NCBI GenBank assembly: GCA_964473245.1
Contig: CAYYOL010000073.1
Coordinates: forward strand, 1 to 6,233
From: CAYZJV01 sp964473245
GTDB lineage: Bacteria > Spirochaetota > Spirochaetia > Sphaerochaetales > Sphaerochaetaceae
Direction of reading: 5' to 3'
DNA length: 6,233 bases
Part shown: one piece after another, positions 1-6,121 of the stretch
Layout of the letters: every line of letters starts with the position of its first letter
Position numbering within the stretch: the stretch's first letter is position 1
The notes under the pieces: model-generated
What the model was told of the DNA's origin: nothing
Databases searched by the model: none
What the model saw: only the letters and a program-made list of their open reading frames with translations
Program-made: the position numbers and the translations under genes

Positions 1-1
1 A

Positions 2-241
2 GAGCGACTATTCGTCGTAATAGCCTACCTTCCGAAGGCAACGGTCCAAGCCGCAATCGGTTCAGCTCCTCTTATTGCCATGCAGGGAAGAGGCATGGCG
101 ACGGGCCCCGGCGAGACGATACTTGCCGTCGCGGTCATGAGCATCGTTCTCACTGCCCCGACAGGGTCATGGGCAGTCGCCTGGGCTGGGAATCGGTTTC
201 TCACACGCGAAGAACACCCTCAACCAGAAGGAGAAATATGA
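2..241 (+). CDS. Cation:proton antiporter (PF00999 family), C-terminal fragment
   Basis: The plus-strand frame is open from base 2 to the TGA at 239-241, giving 79 residues with the start outside the window. The segment AYLPKATVQAAIG (residues 8-20) is a strong signature of bacterial and NHA-like cation/H+ exchangers of the CPA superfamily. A second hydrophobic helix follows (about residues 38-62, containing AVAVMSIVLTAPTG), then a short charged tail rich in Glu and Pro. These would be the last two membrane helices plus the cytoplasmic tail of an inner-membrane protein exchanging Na+ or another monovalent cation for protons. The gene converges on the transporter operon and ends 34 bp from it, so it is a separate transcription unit with no evident functional link. 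Family assignment is by motif recognition. The ion and subfamily cannot be decided from this fragment. Confidence 0.85.
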   Translation, partial: ERLFVVIAYLPKATVQAAIGSAPLIAMQGRGMATGPGETILAVAVMSIVLTAPTGSWAVAWAGNRFLTREEHPQPEGEI

Positions 242-255
242 AAGCGGTGCTTTCA
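239..255. terminator. Small hairpin in the convergent gap, possible weak terminator
   Basis: TGAAAG (239-244) and CTTTCA (250-255) are perfect 6-bp inverted arms around a 5-base loop. They lie between the convergent antiporter and ATPase genes, and the left arm overlaps the antiporter stop codon. On the minus strand the stem is followed by TATTTCT, a poor U-tract; on the plus strand there is none. Position suits a shared terminator, but the stem is short and AT-rich, so it may be chance. Confidence 0.22.
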
Positions 256-275
256 TTGCCGCCACTCACTGGAGC

Positions 276-1304
276 CTACGCATCCTCAATGATTCGGTCC
301 GGATTGAGAACCTGATCCTGATCAGCAAAGATACAAGCACTGAACTGATCTGGTGCGTACTCGAACAGTTCGTGAGTACAGGTACTGCACTGATCGGTCA
401 CGAAAGGACAACGCGGAATGAAACGACACCCATCGGGCAGATTGATCTGGTCGGGGACTTCATCATCGATAAGAATCCGTTGCTTCTGATGATCGGGATC
501 GGCTACTGGCACTGCGGCGAGAAGCACCTTAGTGTACGGGTGTTGTGGATGTTCGAGGACAACATCCACCGGACCCTCCTCAACGATCTTCCCTAGGTAC
601 ATGACTGCTATGCGATCACACAGATATTTGATGGTCGAAAGATCGTGTGACACATACAGCATGGTCAGCCCCATCTCGTCGCGCAACCTTCTGAGCAGAT
701 TCAGAATGTCTGCACGAATTGAGACGTCCAGCATGGAGACCGGTTCGTCGGCTACAAGGAATTTCGGCTCAAGAACGATACCTCGTGCAATGGCTACCCG
801 TTGTCGCTGACCACCGGAGAGTTCATGGGGAAAGCTGTACAGGAAATGTTCAGGTGGTTTGAGTTCAGCGATATCCAATGCTTGAACCACCTTCCGGTAG
901 ATCTCTTTCTTGTCTTTCAGTCCATGAATCCGGAGGGGTTCTGCGATGGTCTCGAACACATTGAACCTTGGATTGAGCGTTTCGTAGGGATCCTGGAAGA
1001 TCATCTGGATCTCTTTGCGGAAATGGAGACGATCCTCTCTGGTATCGGCATCGAATGGGTGACCATCGAAAATGATCTCGCCATCGCTTTTATCCTGCAG
1101 CCGAACGATGATCTCACCAGTAGTGGTCTTACCCGAACCGCTTTCTCCAGCGAGACCGAGTATTTCACCCTTTCGAATCTCAAGATTGATATCATCCACA
1201 GCTCTGACGAATGTGGTCTCTTTATTGAACAGCTCGGTGAATTTTTTCCGAACCGGATAATATTTTTTCAAATGGTTTATCTTGACCAGAGGTTTTTCAG
1301 ACAT
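276..1304 (-). CDS. dppF: Dpp/Opp-type ABC transporter ATP-binding protein, F subunit
   Basis: This is a 342-residue cytoplasmic ATPase that would pair with the D subunit to drive import. Visible motifs: Walker A GESGSGKTT (53-61), Q-loop Gln104 in MIFQDPYETLNP, signature LSGGQRQR (162-169), Walker B KFLVADEP (181-188, catalytic Glu187), D-loop SMLD and H-loop His220. After the nucleotide-binding domain comes the oligopeptide-type C-terminal extension (oligo_HPY). It starts near HPQHPYT and carries Cys293, Cys299, Cys306 and Cys324, plus an extra Cys309. The frame is open further upstream to 1442, but the ATG at 1304 is chosen for three reasons: it has an ideal ribosome binding site, the protein then starts like other family members (MSEKPLVKINHLKKYYPV), and the upstream residues lie inside the D gene and look non-protein-like. 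It overlaps the D gene by 8 nt, suggesting translational coupling. The symbol is family-level; substrate is unknown. Confidence 0.95.
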   Translation of the reverse strand: MSEKPLVKINHLKKYYPVRKKFTELFNKETTFVRAVDDINLEIRKGEILGLAGESGSGKTTTGEIIVRLQDKSDGEIIFDGHPFDADTREDRLHFRKEIQMIFQDPYETLNPRFNVFETIAEPLRIHGLKDKKEIYRKVVQALDIAELKPPEHFLYSFPHELSGGQRQRVAIARGIVLEPKFLVADEPVSMLDVSIRADILNLLRRLRDEMGLTMLYVSHDLSTIKYLCDRIAVMYLGKIVEEGPVDVVLEHPQHPYTKVLLAAVPVADPDHQKQRILIDDEVPDQINLPDGCRFIPRCPFVTDQCSTCTHELFEYAPDQFSACIFADQDQVLNPDRIIEDA

Positions 1305-2355
1305 GCAATTGACCTCCCCGCTCATGAAGTTCCTGAATGAGACGATTTCTGACGGACTCCCAGGTCTCGTTCTTCTTAGCCAGCACTCTGAATTCATCAA
1401 CCTTCTCGGTAAAGTGGCATGCCACACGATGACCCGGAGCAACCTCCCTCAACTCGGGAGCCTCCTTCGCACAGATTGGCTGAGCGAACGGACACCGGTC
1501 TCTGAATCGACAACCCTGAGGAGGATCGATCAGGTTGGGAGGTGATCCTGGTATGGAGATGAGCTGCTCGGTCATCTCAGTGATCGATGGGAATGCATTC
1601 TGCAACCCTAACGAATAGGGGTGGAATGGCGTATGGAAGAACTGCTCGGTCGATGAGTGCTCAAGTACCTTACCACCGTACATGACCATGATCGAATCGC
1701 AGATTTCACCAACGACTGAGATGTCGTGAGTAATGAATATCATGGAGCTGTTGATCTCCTTCTGGATCTTCAGGATCCGCTGGAGAATACGATCTTGGAC
1801 CACGACATCGAGTGCCGTAGTCGGTTCATCGGCGATGATGAGTGCCGGCTTCAACGAGAGCGCCATAGCGATGACTGCACGCTGTTTCATGCCTCCACTC
1901 ATCTGGTGAGGATAGCTGCGCAATCGCTTCTCCTCAAGGCCAACGAGAGAGAAGACTTGCACAGCACGTTCGTACGCCTCTTTTTTACTGAAGTTGGTAT
2001 GCGTGAGAATCCCCTCGATCAGCTGATCTCCGATGGTGTACACCGGATTGAGTGCATTCATCGCACTCTGACTGATCATGGCAATCTCCTTCAACCGAAC
2101 GCGTCTTACAGCATCCTTGCTCAAACCCACCAGTTCACGATCTTTGAGTCTAATGGACCCAGCAGAGATGCGGCCGTTCTTGGGCAGCAATTGCATCATG
2201 CCCTTGGCGATGGTGGTCTTTCCACACCCGCTCTCCCCAACGACTCCCAGACTCTGTCCTTCTTCGAGTTGGAACGAGACTCCATCTACAGCTTTGAGTC
2301 CACCACCACCCACAGTATAGGTGATCTCCAAATCGGTTACATCTAAAAATGCCAT
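1297..2355 (-). CDS. dppD: Dpp/Opp-type ABC transporter ATP-binding protein, D subunit
   Basis: This is a 352-residue cytoplasmic ATPase, partner of the F subunit. Motifs: Walker A GESGCGKTT (40-48), Q-loop Gln96 in MISQSAMNALNP (the SAMNALNP wording is typical of D subunits), signature MSGGMKQR (152-159), Walker B ALIIADEP (171-178, catalytic Glu177), D-loop TALD and H-loop His210. The C-terminal oligo_HPY extension begins near FHPYSLGL (244-251). It carries Cys282, Cys288, Cys295 and Cys313, with the same spacing (X5, X6, X17) as in the F subunit. The family is known to hold a [4Fe-4S] cluster there in some members. The last about 35 residues form a charged tail (KNETWESVRNRLIQELHERG) that is probably helical. 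The ATG at 2355 sits 5 nt after the permease C stop, with AAGAGGT 7 nt upstream. The end overlaps the F gene by 8 nt. Identity as an ATPase of this family is certain; the substrate is not. Confidence 0.95.
   Translation of the reverse strand: MAFLDVTDLEITYTVGGGGLKAVDGVSFQLEEGQSLGVVGESGCGKTTIAKGMMQLLPKNGRISAGSIRLKDRELVGLSKDAVRRVRLKEIAMISQSAMNALNPVYTIGDQLIEGILTHTNFSKKEAYERAVQVFSLVGLEEKRLRSYPHQMSGGMKQRAVIAMALSLKPALIIADEPTTALDVVVQDRILQRILKIQKEINSSMIFITHDISVVGEICDSIMVMYGGKVLEHSSTEQFFHTPFHPYSLGLQNAFPSITEMTEQLISIPGSPPNLIDPPQGCRFRDRCPFAQPICAKEAPELREVAPGHRVACHFTEKVDEFRVLAKKNETWESVRNRLIQELHERGGQLHV
1312..1319 (-). promoter_or_regulatory. Ribosome binding site that fixes the F-subunit start
   Basis: The minus strand reads GGGGAGGT followed by 7 nt and the ATG at 1304. 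This strong Shine-Dalgarno site lies inside the end of the D gene. It rules out the longer in-frame start at 1442. Confidence 0.85.
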
Positions 2356-2360
2356 ACACG

Positions 2361-3308
2361 TTACCTCTTGCGGAGGCGTGGATCAACGACAGCCTCCAAT
2401 GAACGGGCCACAAAGAAGATTGAGACCAGCAGGAGTACAATGGCCAACCCGGGAGGAACTGTCCACCACCAAGCGACACGCGAGTATCCTGAAACAAAAT
2501 TGATATGGAGAATTTGTCCCCAACTTGTCAGATTCGGATCTCCAAAGCCCAAGAATGCAATGCTGGCTTCGGCCATGATTGCCCAGTTCACCATGAATGC
2601 CATCTCAAGCAGCACCAGAGGGACCACATTCGGAAGAATGTATTTGAACATGATCCGCTTGTGTCCCGCCCCGGCGACTCGAGCTGCTTTGATGTACGGT
2701 CGCTTGGAGATGGAGAGCACCTGAGAACGGACAATACGAGCTACAGTACGCCAGGAGAGGAGAGACACGGCTAGTATCACATTCCAGATGCTTGGCTTCA
2801 GCACTGCCGCCAAAACGATGACGAAAGGGATGAATGGAATCGCATAGAAGAAGTCGACTATCCGCATAAGCACGGTATCTACGATCCCTCCAAAATAGCC
2901 CGAGATGATTCCGAGCACAGATCCGACGAAGGTGACCAACAATGCAGCAAGGAAGCCTACGAGCAACGCCGTACGCGTCCCAAGGATCACTTGGCTGAAA
3001 ATATCTCTCCCCACATCGGTGGTGCCGAATGGATGCGCCGCAGAGGGTGATTCGAGACGCTTGATCTGCCGATCTTCAGTATAGTGTCGGTCTCGTGGTC
3101 CATGCGGAGCCAGCGACTCACTGAAGATGCCGACGAATATGAAGAATATCAGCAAGACAACGCCGAACAGAGCTAACTTGTCGCTTTTCAGGTTGTTGAG
3201 AAACAAAGCAAAAAAACTTTGACTGTTCCGGCGATTATGGGCACTCTTCTTTTTCGTAGGACCGCTTTGCACCGGGGTCTCTGTATGTTTCGTATCCATA
3301 GTAGTCAT
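2361..3308 (-). CDS. dppC: Dpp/Opp-type ABC transporter permease, C subunit
   Basis: This is a 315-residue inner-membrane protein, one of the two pore-forming subunits. A basic, polar cytoplasmic tail (residues 1-35, with TKKKSAHNRRN) leads into the OppC_N-like first helix (about 45-63). Next comes a periplasmic stretch with the family hallmark HPFGTTDVGRDIFSQVILGTR (93-113). Further hydrophobic helices lie near 114-136, 150-170, 174-190, 228-250 and 284-303. The ATPase-coupling EAA loop is YIKAARVAGAGHKRIMFKYI (205-224), followed by LPNVVPLVL. The C-terminus EAVVDPRLRKR is the usual ending of the subfamily. It follows permease B by 6 nt. Two starts are possible: ATG at 3308 (AGGAG only 3 nt upstream) or ATG at 3299 (AGGAG 12 nt upstream). 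They differ by three residues, and I keep the first. Confidence 0.95.
   Translation of the reverse strand: MTTMDTKHTETPVQSGPTKKKSAHNRRNSQSFFALFLNNLKSDKLALFGVVLLIFFIFVGIFSESLAPHGPRDRHYTEDRQIKRLESPSAAHPFGTTDVGRDIFSQVILGTRTALLVGFLAALLVTFVGSVLGIISGYFGGIVDTVLMRIVDFFYAIPFIPFVIVLAAVLKPSIWNVILAVSLLSWRTVARIVRSQVLSISKRPYIKAARVAGAGHKRIMFKYILPNVVPLVLLEMAFMVNWAIMAEASIAFLGFGDPNLTSWGQILHINFVSGYSRVAWWWTVPPGLAIVLLLVSIFFVARSLEAVVDPRLRKR
2363..2369 (-). promoter_or_regulatory. Ribosome binding site for the D-subunit gene
   Basis: The minus strand reads AAGAGGT with 7 nt to the ATG at 2355. The site begins within the last codons of permease C and ends at its TAA stop, so ribosomes finishing permease C are placed directly at the next start. 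Confidence 0.75.
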
Positions 3309-3311
3309 AGG

Positions 3312-3316
3312 CTCCT
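3312..3316 (-). promoter_or_regulatory. Ribosome binding site between two possible permease C starts
   Basis: AGGAG on the minus strand overlaps the TAG stop of permease B. It is 3 nt from the ATG at 3308, which is tight, and 12 nt from the ATG at 3299, which is long. Neither spacing is ideal, so the first residue of permease C is uncertain by three codons. Confidence 0.6.
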
Positions 3317-4283
3317 AATAGGTAATTCGAGGATCAAGGAATGCGTACAACACATCTGCAATGAGGTTCATGACCATCACCAATGTCGAGAGAATGATGA
3401 AGCTTCCTTGAGCCAACGGATAGTCACTCCTGGTGACTGCCTGTACGATCTCCCTTCCGAGTCCAGGCCAACTGAACACTACCTCAATAAGCACCTGTCC
3501 GCCGATGGCGGAGCCGATGAACAGGGCACCTGCAGTCACAACCGGAAGCAGGGCGTTTCTCGCTGCATGATGATACAGTACCGTCCGATCACGGAGACCT
3601 TTGGCATGTGCCATCTCGATATAGTCTTCGCTCAGCACTTCGAGCATGCTGTTACGCATGATCAGCATCGGTGTCGCGAGAAAGTAGAGTCCCGCTGTGA
3701 TCGCAGGGAGTACGAGGTGTTTCAGGAAGTCGAGATTGAGAAAGATCTCTCGGAACGATGTCCCCTCATATCCGGTGGTTCGCATACCCTGAGCAGGAAA
3801 CCACCGCAGATTTACAGCAAACAACAGTATCACCATGAGTCCTACCCAGAAGGTGGGAGCTGAACGGAAGATGAGGCTGAACGTAATTCCAGCCGACTCC
3901 AGTTTTGACCCGCGTCGCCAGGCCATCCACGCTCCTCCGAATATTCCGATCACATAAGCAAATATCATTGCCGTGAACATGAGTATCAGAGTAGCGGGAA
4001 GACGGTCTTGTATGACCTCCAGAACAGGACGCGTGTAGAAGTATGATGAGCCGAAATCGAGTCGTACGAGATCCTTCATGAAAATGGTGTACTGAGTCCA
4101 GAGACTCTCATGCAATCCATACCGTTCCAACAGTGCCTGTCGTGCCTCTCGAGGGATCGAGGGGTCCACCATAGAAGCGGTGGGATCGCCCGGCATGGTC
4201 CTGAACAGCAGGAAGATCATACTGGACACCAGCAGGATCATGAGCAGAATTATGAGTGTTCGGCGGAGAATGTATGCTAACAC
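3315..4283 (-). CDS. dppB: Dpp/Opp-type ABC transporter permease, B subunit
   Basis: This is a 322-residue inner-membrane pore subunit, of normal family length. It opens with LAYILRRTLIILLMILLVSS, the usual first helix (about 9-28), followed by the conserved RTMPGDPT (28-35) and LHESLWTQYTIFMKDLVRLDFG in the first periplasmic region. Hydrophobic helices lie near 99-121, 137-158, 190-208, 246-268 and 289-311. The EAA loop that docks onto the ATPase is DYIEMAHAKGLRDRTVLYHH (220-239), then ARNALLPVVT. VVFSWPGLGREIV (268-280) and the ending LYAFLDPRITY are hallmarks of B subunits. The start codon is GTG at 4283: the next in-frame Met codons fall inside the first helix, and AAGGAAGGT lies just upstream. 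It is separated from the binding-protein gene by 89 nt and from permease C by 6 nt. Confidence 0.95.
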   Translation of the reverse strand: MLAYILRRTLIILLMILLVSSMIFLLFRTMPGDPTASMVDPSIPREARQALLERYGLHESLWTQYTIFMKDLVRLDFGSSYFYTRPVLEVIQDRLPATLILMFTAMIFAYVIGIFGGAWMAWRRGSKLESAGITFSLIFRSAPTFWVGLMVILLFAVNLRWFPAQGMRTTGYEGTSFREIFLNLDFLKHLVLPAITAGLYFLATPMLIMRNSMLEVLSEDYIEMAHAKGLRDRTVLYHHAARNALLPVVTAGALFIGSAIGGQVLIEVVFSWPGLGREIVQAVTRSDYPLAQGSFIILSTLVMVMNLIADVLYAFLDPRITY

Positions 4284-4288
4284 TTACT

Positions 4289-4297
4289 ACCTTCCTT
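4289..4297 (-). promoter_or_regulatory. Ribosome binding site supporting the GTG start of permease B
   Basis: The minus strand reads AAGGAAGGT, then 5 nt (AGTAA), then GTG at 4283. There is no ATG nearby in frame, so this site decides the start. Confidence 0.7.
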
Positions 4298-4323
4298 TAT
4301 CGGTTCGACAGCGAAGCACACGA

Positions 4324-4349
4324 GAGGAACCCGCCGAAACAGGTTCCTC
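4324..4349 (-). other. Intercistronic stem-loop after the binding-protein gene
   Basis: GAGGAACC (4324-4331) and GGTTCCTC (4342-4349) are perfect 8-bp inverted arms. In the minus-strand RNA the stem extends by a U-G and a G-C pair, leaving a UUUCGG loop. It starts 24 nt past the binding-protein stop and lacks a U-tract, so it is unlikely to be a full intrinsic terminator. Such hairpins after binding-protein genes commonly protect the upstream message or partly attenuate read-through, giving more binding protein than permease. That role is inferred here. Confidence 0.6.
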
Positions 4350-4372
4350 AGTGTACCTCACAGAGACTTTGT

Positions 4373-6025
4373 CTATTTAGGCATTCTCATGCGACCCTGA
4401 GAGTCCCAAGTGAATCCTGCATCGACCAGAATCTGGCGAGCCTTCTCTGGATCGTACGTATCGTAGATCGGTACTTCAGGATTATGCCAGAACTCATTAG
4501 CTGCGTTGATCACCAAACCACCGCCACCTCTGGAGCCGTAACCATCGAGGAGTACATCGAGTGCGTAGTCGTAGTCGACCAAGTGTGCAACTGCAATACG
4601 GAAGTCCTTGTTGTTGAACGGAGGACGGAAGTTGTTCATACCAATGTAGAAGAATCCGATATCGGGAGCTTCTGTGATCTCGAGGTGAGAATATCGGCCA
4701 CCTTCGTTGTCCTTGATCTGGTTGATATGGGCTGGGATCAGGTCATAGGAGACCATATCGACAACCTGCAACTGCAGATCAGAGAGAATTCCCTCGGGAG
4801 ATGCATAGATCTTGAAGATATATCCATCGATCTTTACGGGATAGAAATAGTCGTTGAATTTGTTAGCAACAAGCTCTTCACCGTTTCTGAACCGGACGAA
4901 CTCGAAAGGTCCGCTTCCCACAGGATGCTCATTGTTGTACTGAGTGACATCGCCAACATTACTCCAGATATGCATGGGCAATATAGGAATCTGAGTAAGG
5001 GTGGTTGTGATGAAAGGCGCGTAGGCGTTCTTCAGGTTGAAACGGATGACAGAGTCGCCAATGAGCTCGATCGAATCGATTGGCTCGACGAATGCTGCAA
5101 AGTAGCTGTCCTGCTGTGCCATGAAGGCTTCGTAGGAGTACTTGACATCTGCAGTGGTGACTGGAGTCCCGTCGTGGAAGTTCATACCACCCCGGAGCGT
5201 AACATCGATAGTGGTATCATCGACGATTTCCCAACCAGTTGCGGCCCAAGGAGTAGGAGTCACATCGACCGAAAGGCGTACGAGCTTATCGTAGATCAAT
5301 CGGAGGTTTCTCCAGTCATATACACTCCGTGCCATGAATGGGTTGAGGTTCGTGATGTTCACGTTGCTTGCAACTACCGGTACTCGACGATCTGTCAATG
5401 GTTCCATGACCATAGGTGACCATTCGTTGAAGAGTCCCTCTCCAGACATGTTCTCAAGGTTCGTGAACCGTTCCTTGTTATAGGTCTGTACGTTGGCACG
5501 GGAATAGGTTGTGACACGGGAGACGTCCTCTGCAAGAATTCTCTGGGCTTCCCAGACGATTTCTCGCCGTGTGTCCACGTCCATCTCACTCCGCTGTGCA
5601 TCTGCAAGTGCATCGAAATCGGGATTGATGTACCGCTCAGTGTTGTTTCCGCCTGGATTCGCATTTGCCGAGTGGTTGATCGAATAGATGAACATGTCGG
5701 GATCGAGTCGTTCTACACGACCTGACCAACCGATAGTATAGGCATCGTAGTCCATCTCTTCACCATAGATGACATCGAGCAGGACTGCGAAGTCTGTAGG
5801 CTGAGCTGTAATGTTGACTCCCAGTTTCCCGAGTTCTTCAGCCAATTCCTGAGACATCTCGTAGTTGACGAGATTGGCTTCGGGAAGTGAGCTAAGAATG
5901 ACCAGGTCTGGAACCAGCGGTCCATGGTCAGTGGAATCTACTTCCTGACGGCCTCCTGCAAATAGCATCGAGGCTGCTACAAGCATGCCGATCACGAGTA
6001 GCATTGTGAGTTTTTTTCTTTTCAT
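4373..6025 (-). CDS. Family-5 (SBP_bac_5) solute-binding protein with circularly permuted domain order
   Basis: This 550-residue exported protein would capture the substrate in the periplasm and deliver it to the B/C permeases. Residues 1-23 are a signal peptide (KRKK, hydrophobic core, cleavage after LFA). There is no cysteine anywhere, so it is not a lipoprotein. Residues 36-210 match what is normally the C-terminal third of the family: LAEELGKLGVNIT, DYDAYTIGWSGR, LDPDMFIYS, NNTERYINPDFDAL, TRREIVWEAQRILAED, then VQTYNKERFTNLE. Residues 214-550 match the normal N-terminal and middle parts: VVASNVNITNLNPF, LRLIYDKLVRL, GWEIVDDTTIDVTLRGG, NFHDGTPVTTADVKYSYEAF, PVGSGPFEFVRF, NNFRPPFNNKDFRIAVAHLV, YDTYDPEKARQILVDAGFTW. 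Each landmark occurs once and total length is normal, so nothing is missing, only reordered. The ATG at 6025 is preferred over an upstream in-frame start at 6079 because of its ribosome binding site and signal peptide. The peptide-type W-x-A-D site reads W-S-G-R (100-103), so the substrate is open. Confidence 0.93.
   Translation of the reverse strand: MKRKKLTMLLVIGMLVAASMLFAGGRQEVDSTDHGPLVPDLVILSSLPEANLVNYEMSQELAEELGKLGVNITAQPTDFAVLLDVIYGEEMDYDAYTIGWSGRVERLDPDMFIYSINHSANANPGGNNTERYINPDFDALADAQRSEMDVDTRREIVWEAQRILAEDVSRVTTYSRANVQTYNKERFTNLENMSGEGLFNEWSPMVMEPLTDRRVPVVASNVNITNLNPFMARSVYDWRNLRLIYDKLVRLSVDVTPTPWAATGWEIVDDTTIDVTLRGGMNFHDGTPVTTADVKYSYEAFMAQQDSYFAAFVEPIDSIELIGDSVIRFNLKNAYAPFITTTLTQIPILPMHIWSNVGDVTQYNNEHPVGSGPFEFVRFRNGEELVANKFNDYFYPVKIDGYIFKIYASPEGILSDLQLQVVDMVSYDLIPAHINQIKDNEGGRYSHLEITEAPDIGFFYIGMNNFRPPFNNKDFRIAVAHLVDYDYALDVLLDGYGSRGGGGLVINAANEFWHNPEVPIYDTYDPEKARQILVDAGFTWDSQGRMRMPK
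4376..5386 (-). other. Segment that is normally N-terminal and central in SBP_bac_5 (residues 214-550)
   Basis: It begins at RVPVVASNVNITNLNPF, equivalent to the start of an ordinary mature binding protein. It stops at TWDSQGRMRMPK, where ordinary members continue into the second-lobe strand (the LVILSS-type segment found here at residues 41-46). The stop codon TAG follows directly. Confidence 0.8.
5396..5920 (-). other. Relocated segment: normally the C-terminal third of SBP_bac_5 (residues 36-210)
   Basis: It begins GPLVPDLVILSSLPEA, the strand that in ordinary family members follows the AGF..dGRmR loop. It ends EWSPMVMEPL, which resembles the usual last residues of the mature protein. Here it sits between the signal peptide and the ordinary mature N-terminus. 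Boundaries are judged by eye from remembered family motifs and may be off by about 10 residues. Confidence 0.8.
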
Positions 6026-6032
6026 AAGAAAT

Positions 6033-6039
6033 CCTCCTT
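6033..6039 (-). promoter_or_regulatory. Ribosome binding site that fixes the binding-protein start
   Basis: The minus strand reads AAGGAGG, 7 nt before the ATG at 6025, a near-perfect Shine-Dalgarno site. It lies in the loop between AAGAA and TTCTT arms (6026-6042); with only five A-U-rich pairs, that stem is probably too weak to control translation. Confidence 0.85.
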
Positions 6040-6097
6040 CTTCGAAAAGTGGATAAAATGGAGAGCGAAAGTTGAGCAACCAGCGCTTATTCCAAAA

Positions 6098-6103
6098 ATT
6101 ATA
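6098..6103 (-). promoter_or_regulatory. Candidate -10 box of the operon promoter
   Basis: The minus strand has a perfect TATAAT here, about 70 nt upstream of the binding-protein start, in AT-rich sequence. The hexamer at the ideal -35 distance (6121-6126) does not match TTGACA. TTGTAA (6132-6137) paired with TAATAT further upstream is an alternative sigma-70-like arrangement. Transcription probably begins near 6090, giving a leader of about 65 nt. Confidence 0.4.
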
Positions 6104-6121
6104 AGTTGGTATATTACATCA

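Noticed and set aside
1305..1442. Longer N-terminus for the F-subunit ATPase (46 extra residues)
   Set aside because: The extension lies wholly within the D gene, has no ribosome binding site, and does not resemble the family. The ATG at 1304 has a near-ideal site.
3219..3863. Plus-strand open frame of 214 codons across permease genes B and C
   Set aside because: It spans the junction of two certain minus-strand genes and its translation is His/Cys-rich without hydrophobic pattern or motif, so it is a shadow frame.
4256..5419. Plus-strand open frame of 387 codons antisense to the binding-protein gene
   Set aside because: It is in register as a shadow of the strongly coding minus strand. The translation has no recognisable family motifs, is rich in Cys, Val and Asp of the kind produced by antisense reading, and has no ribosome binding site.
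4373..6025. Explanation of the binding protein as a frameshifted pseudogene or two truncated genes
   Set aside because: One frame runs from signal peptide to stop without interruption, every family landmark is present once, and the rest of the operon is intact. Assembly error cannot be excluded without reads.
6026..6079. Longer N-terminus for the binding protein (18 extra residues)
   Set aside because: It would place residues before a perfect signal peptide and would include the Shine-Dalgarno sequence in the coding region.
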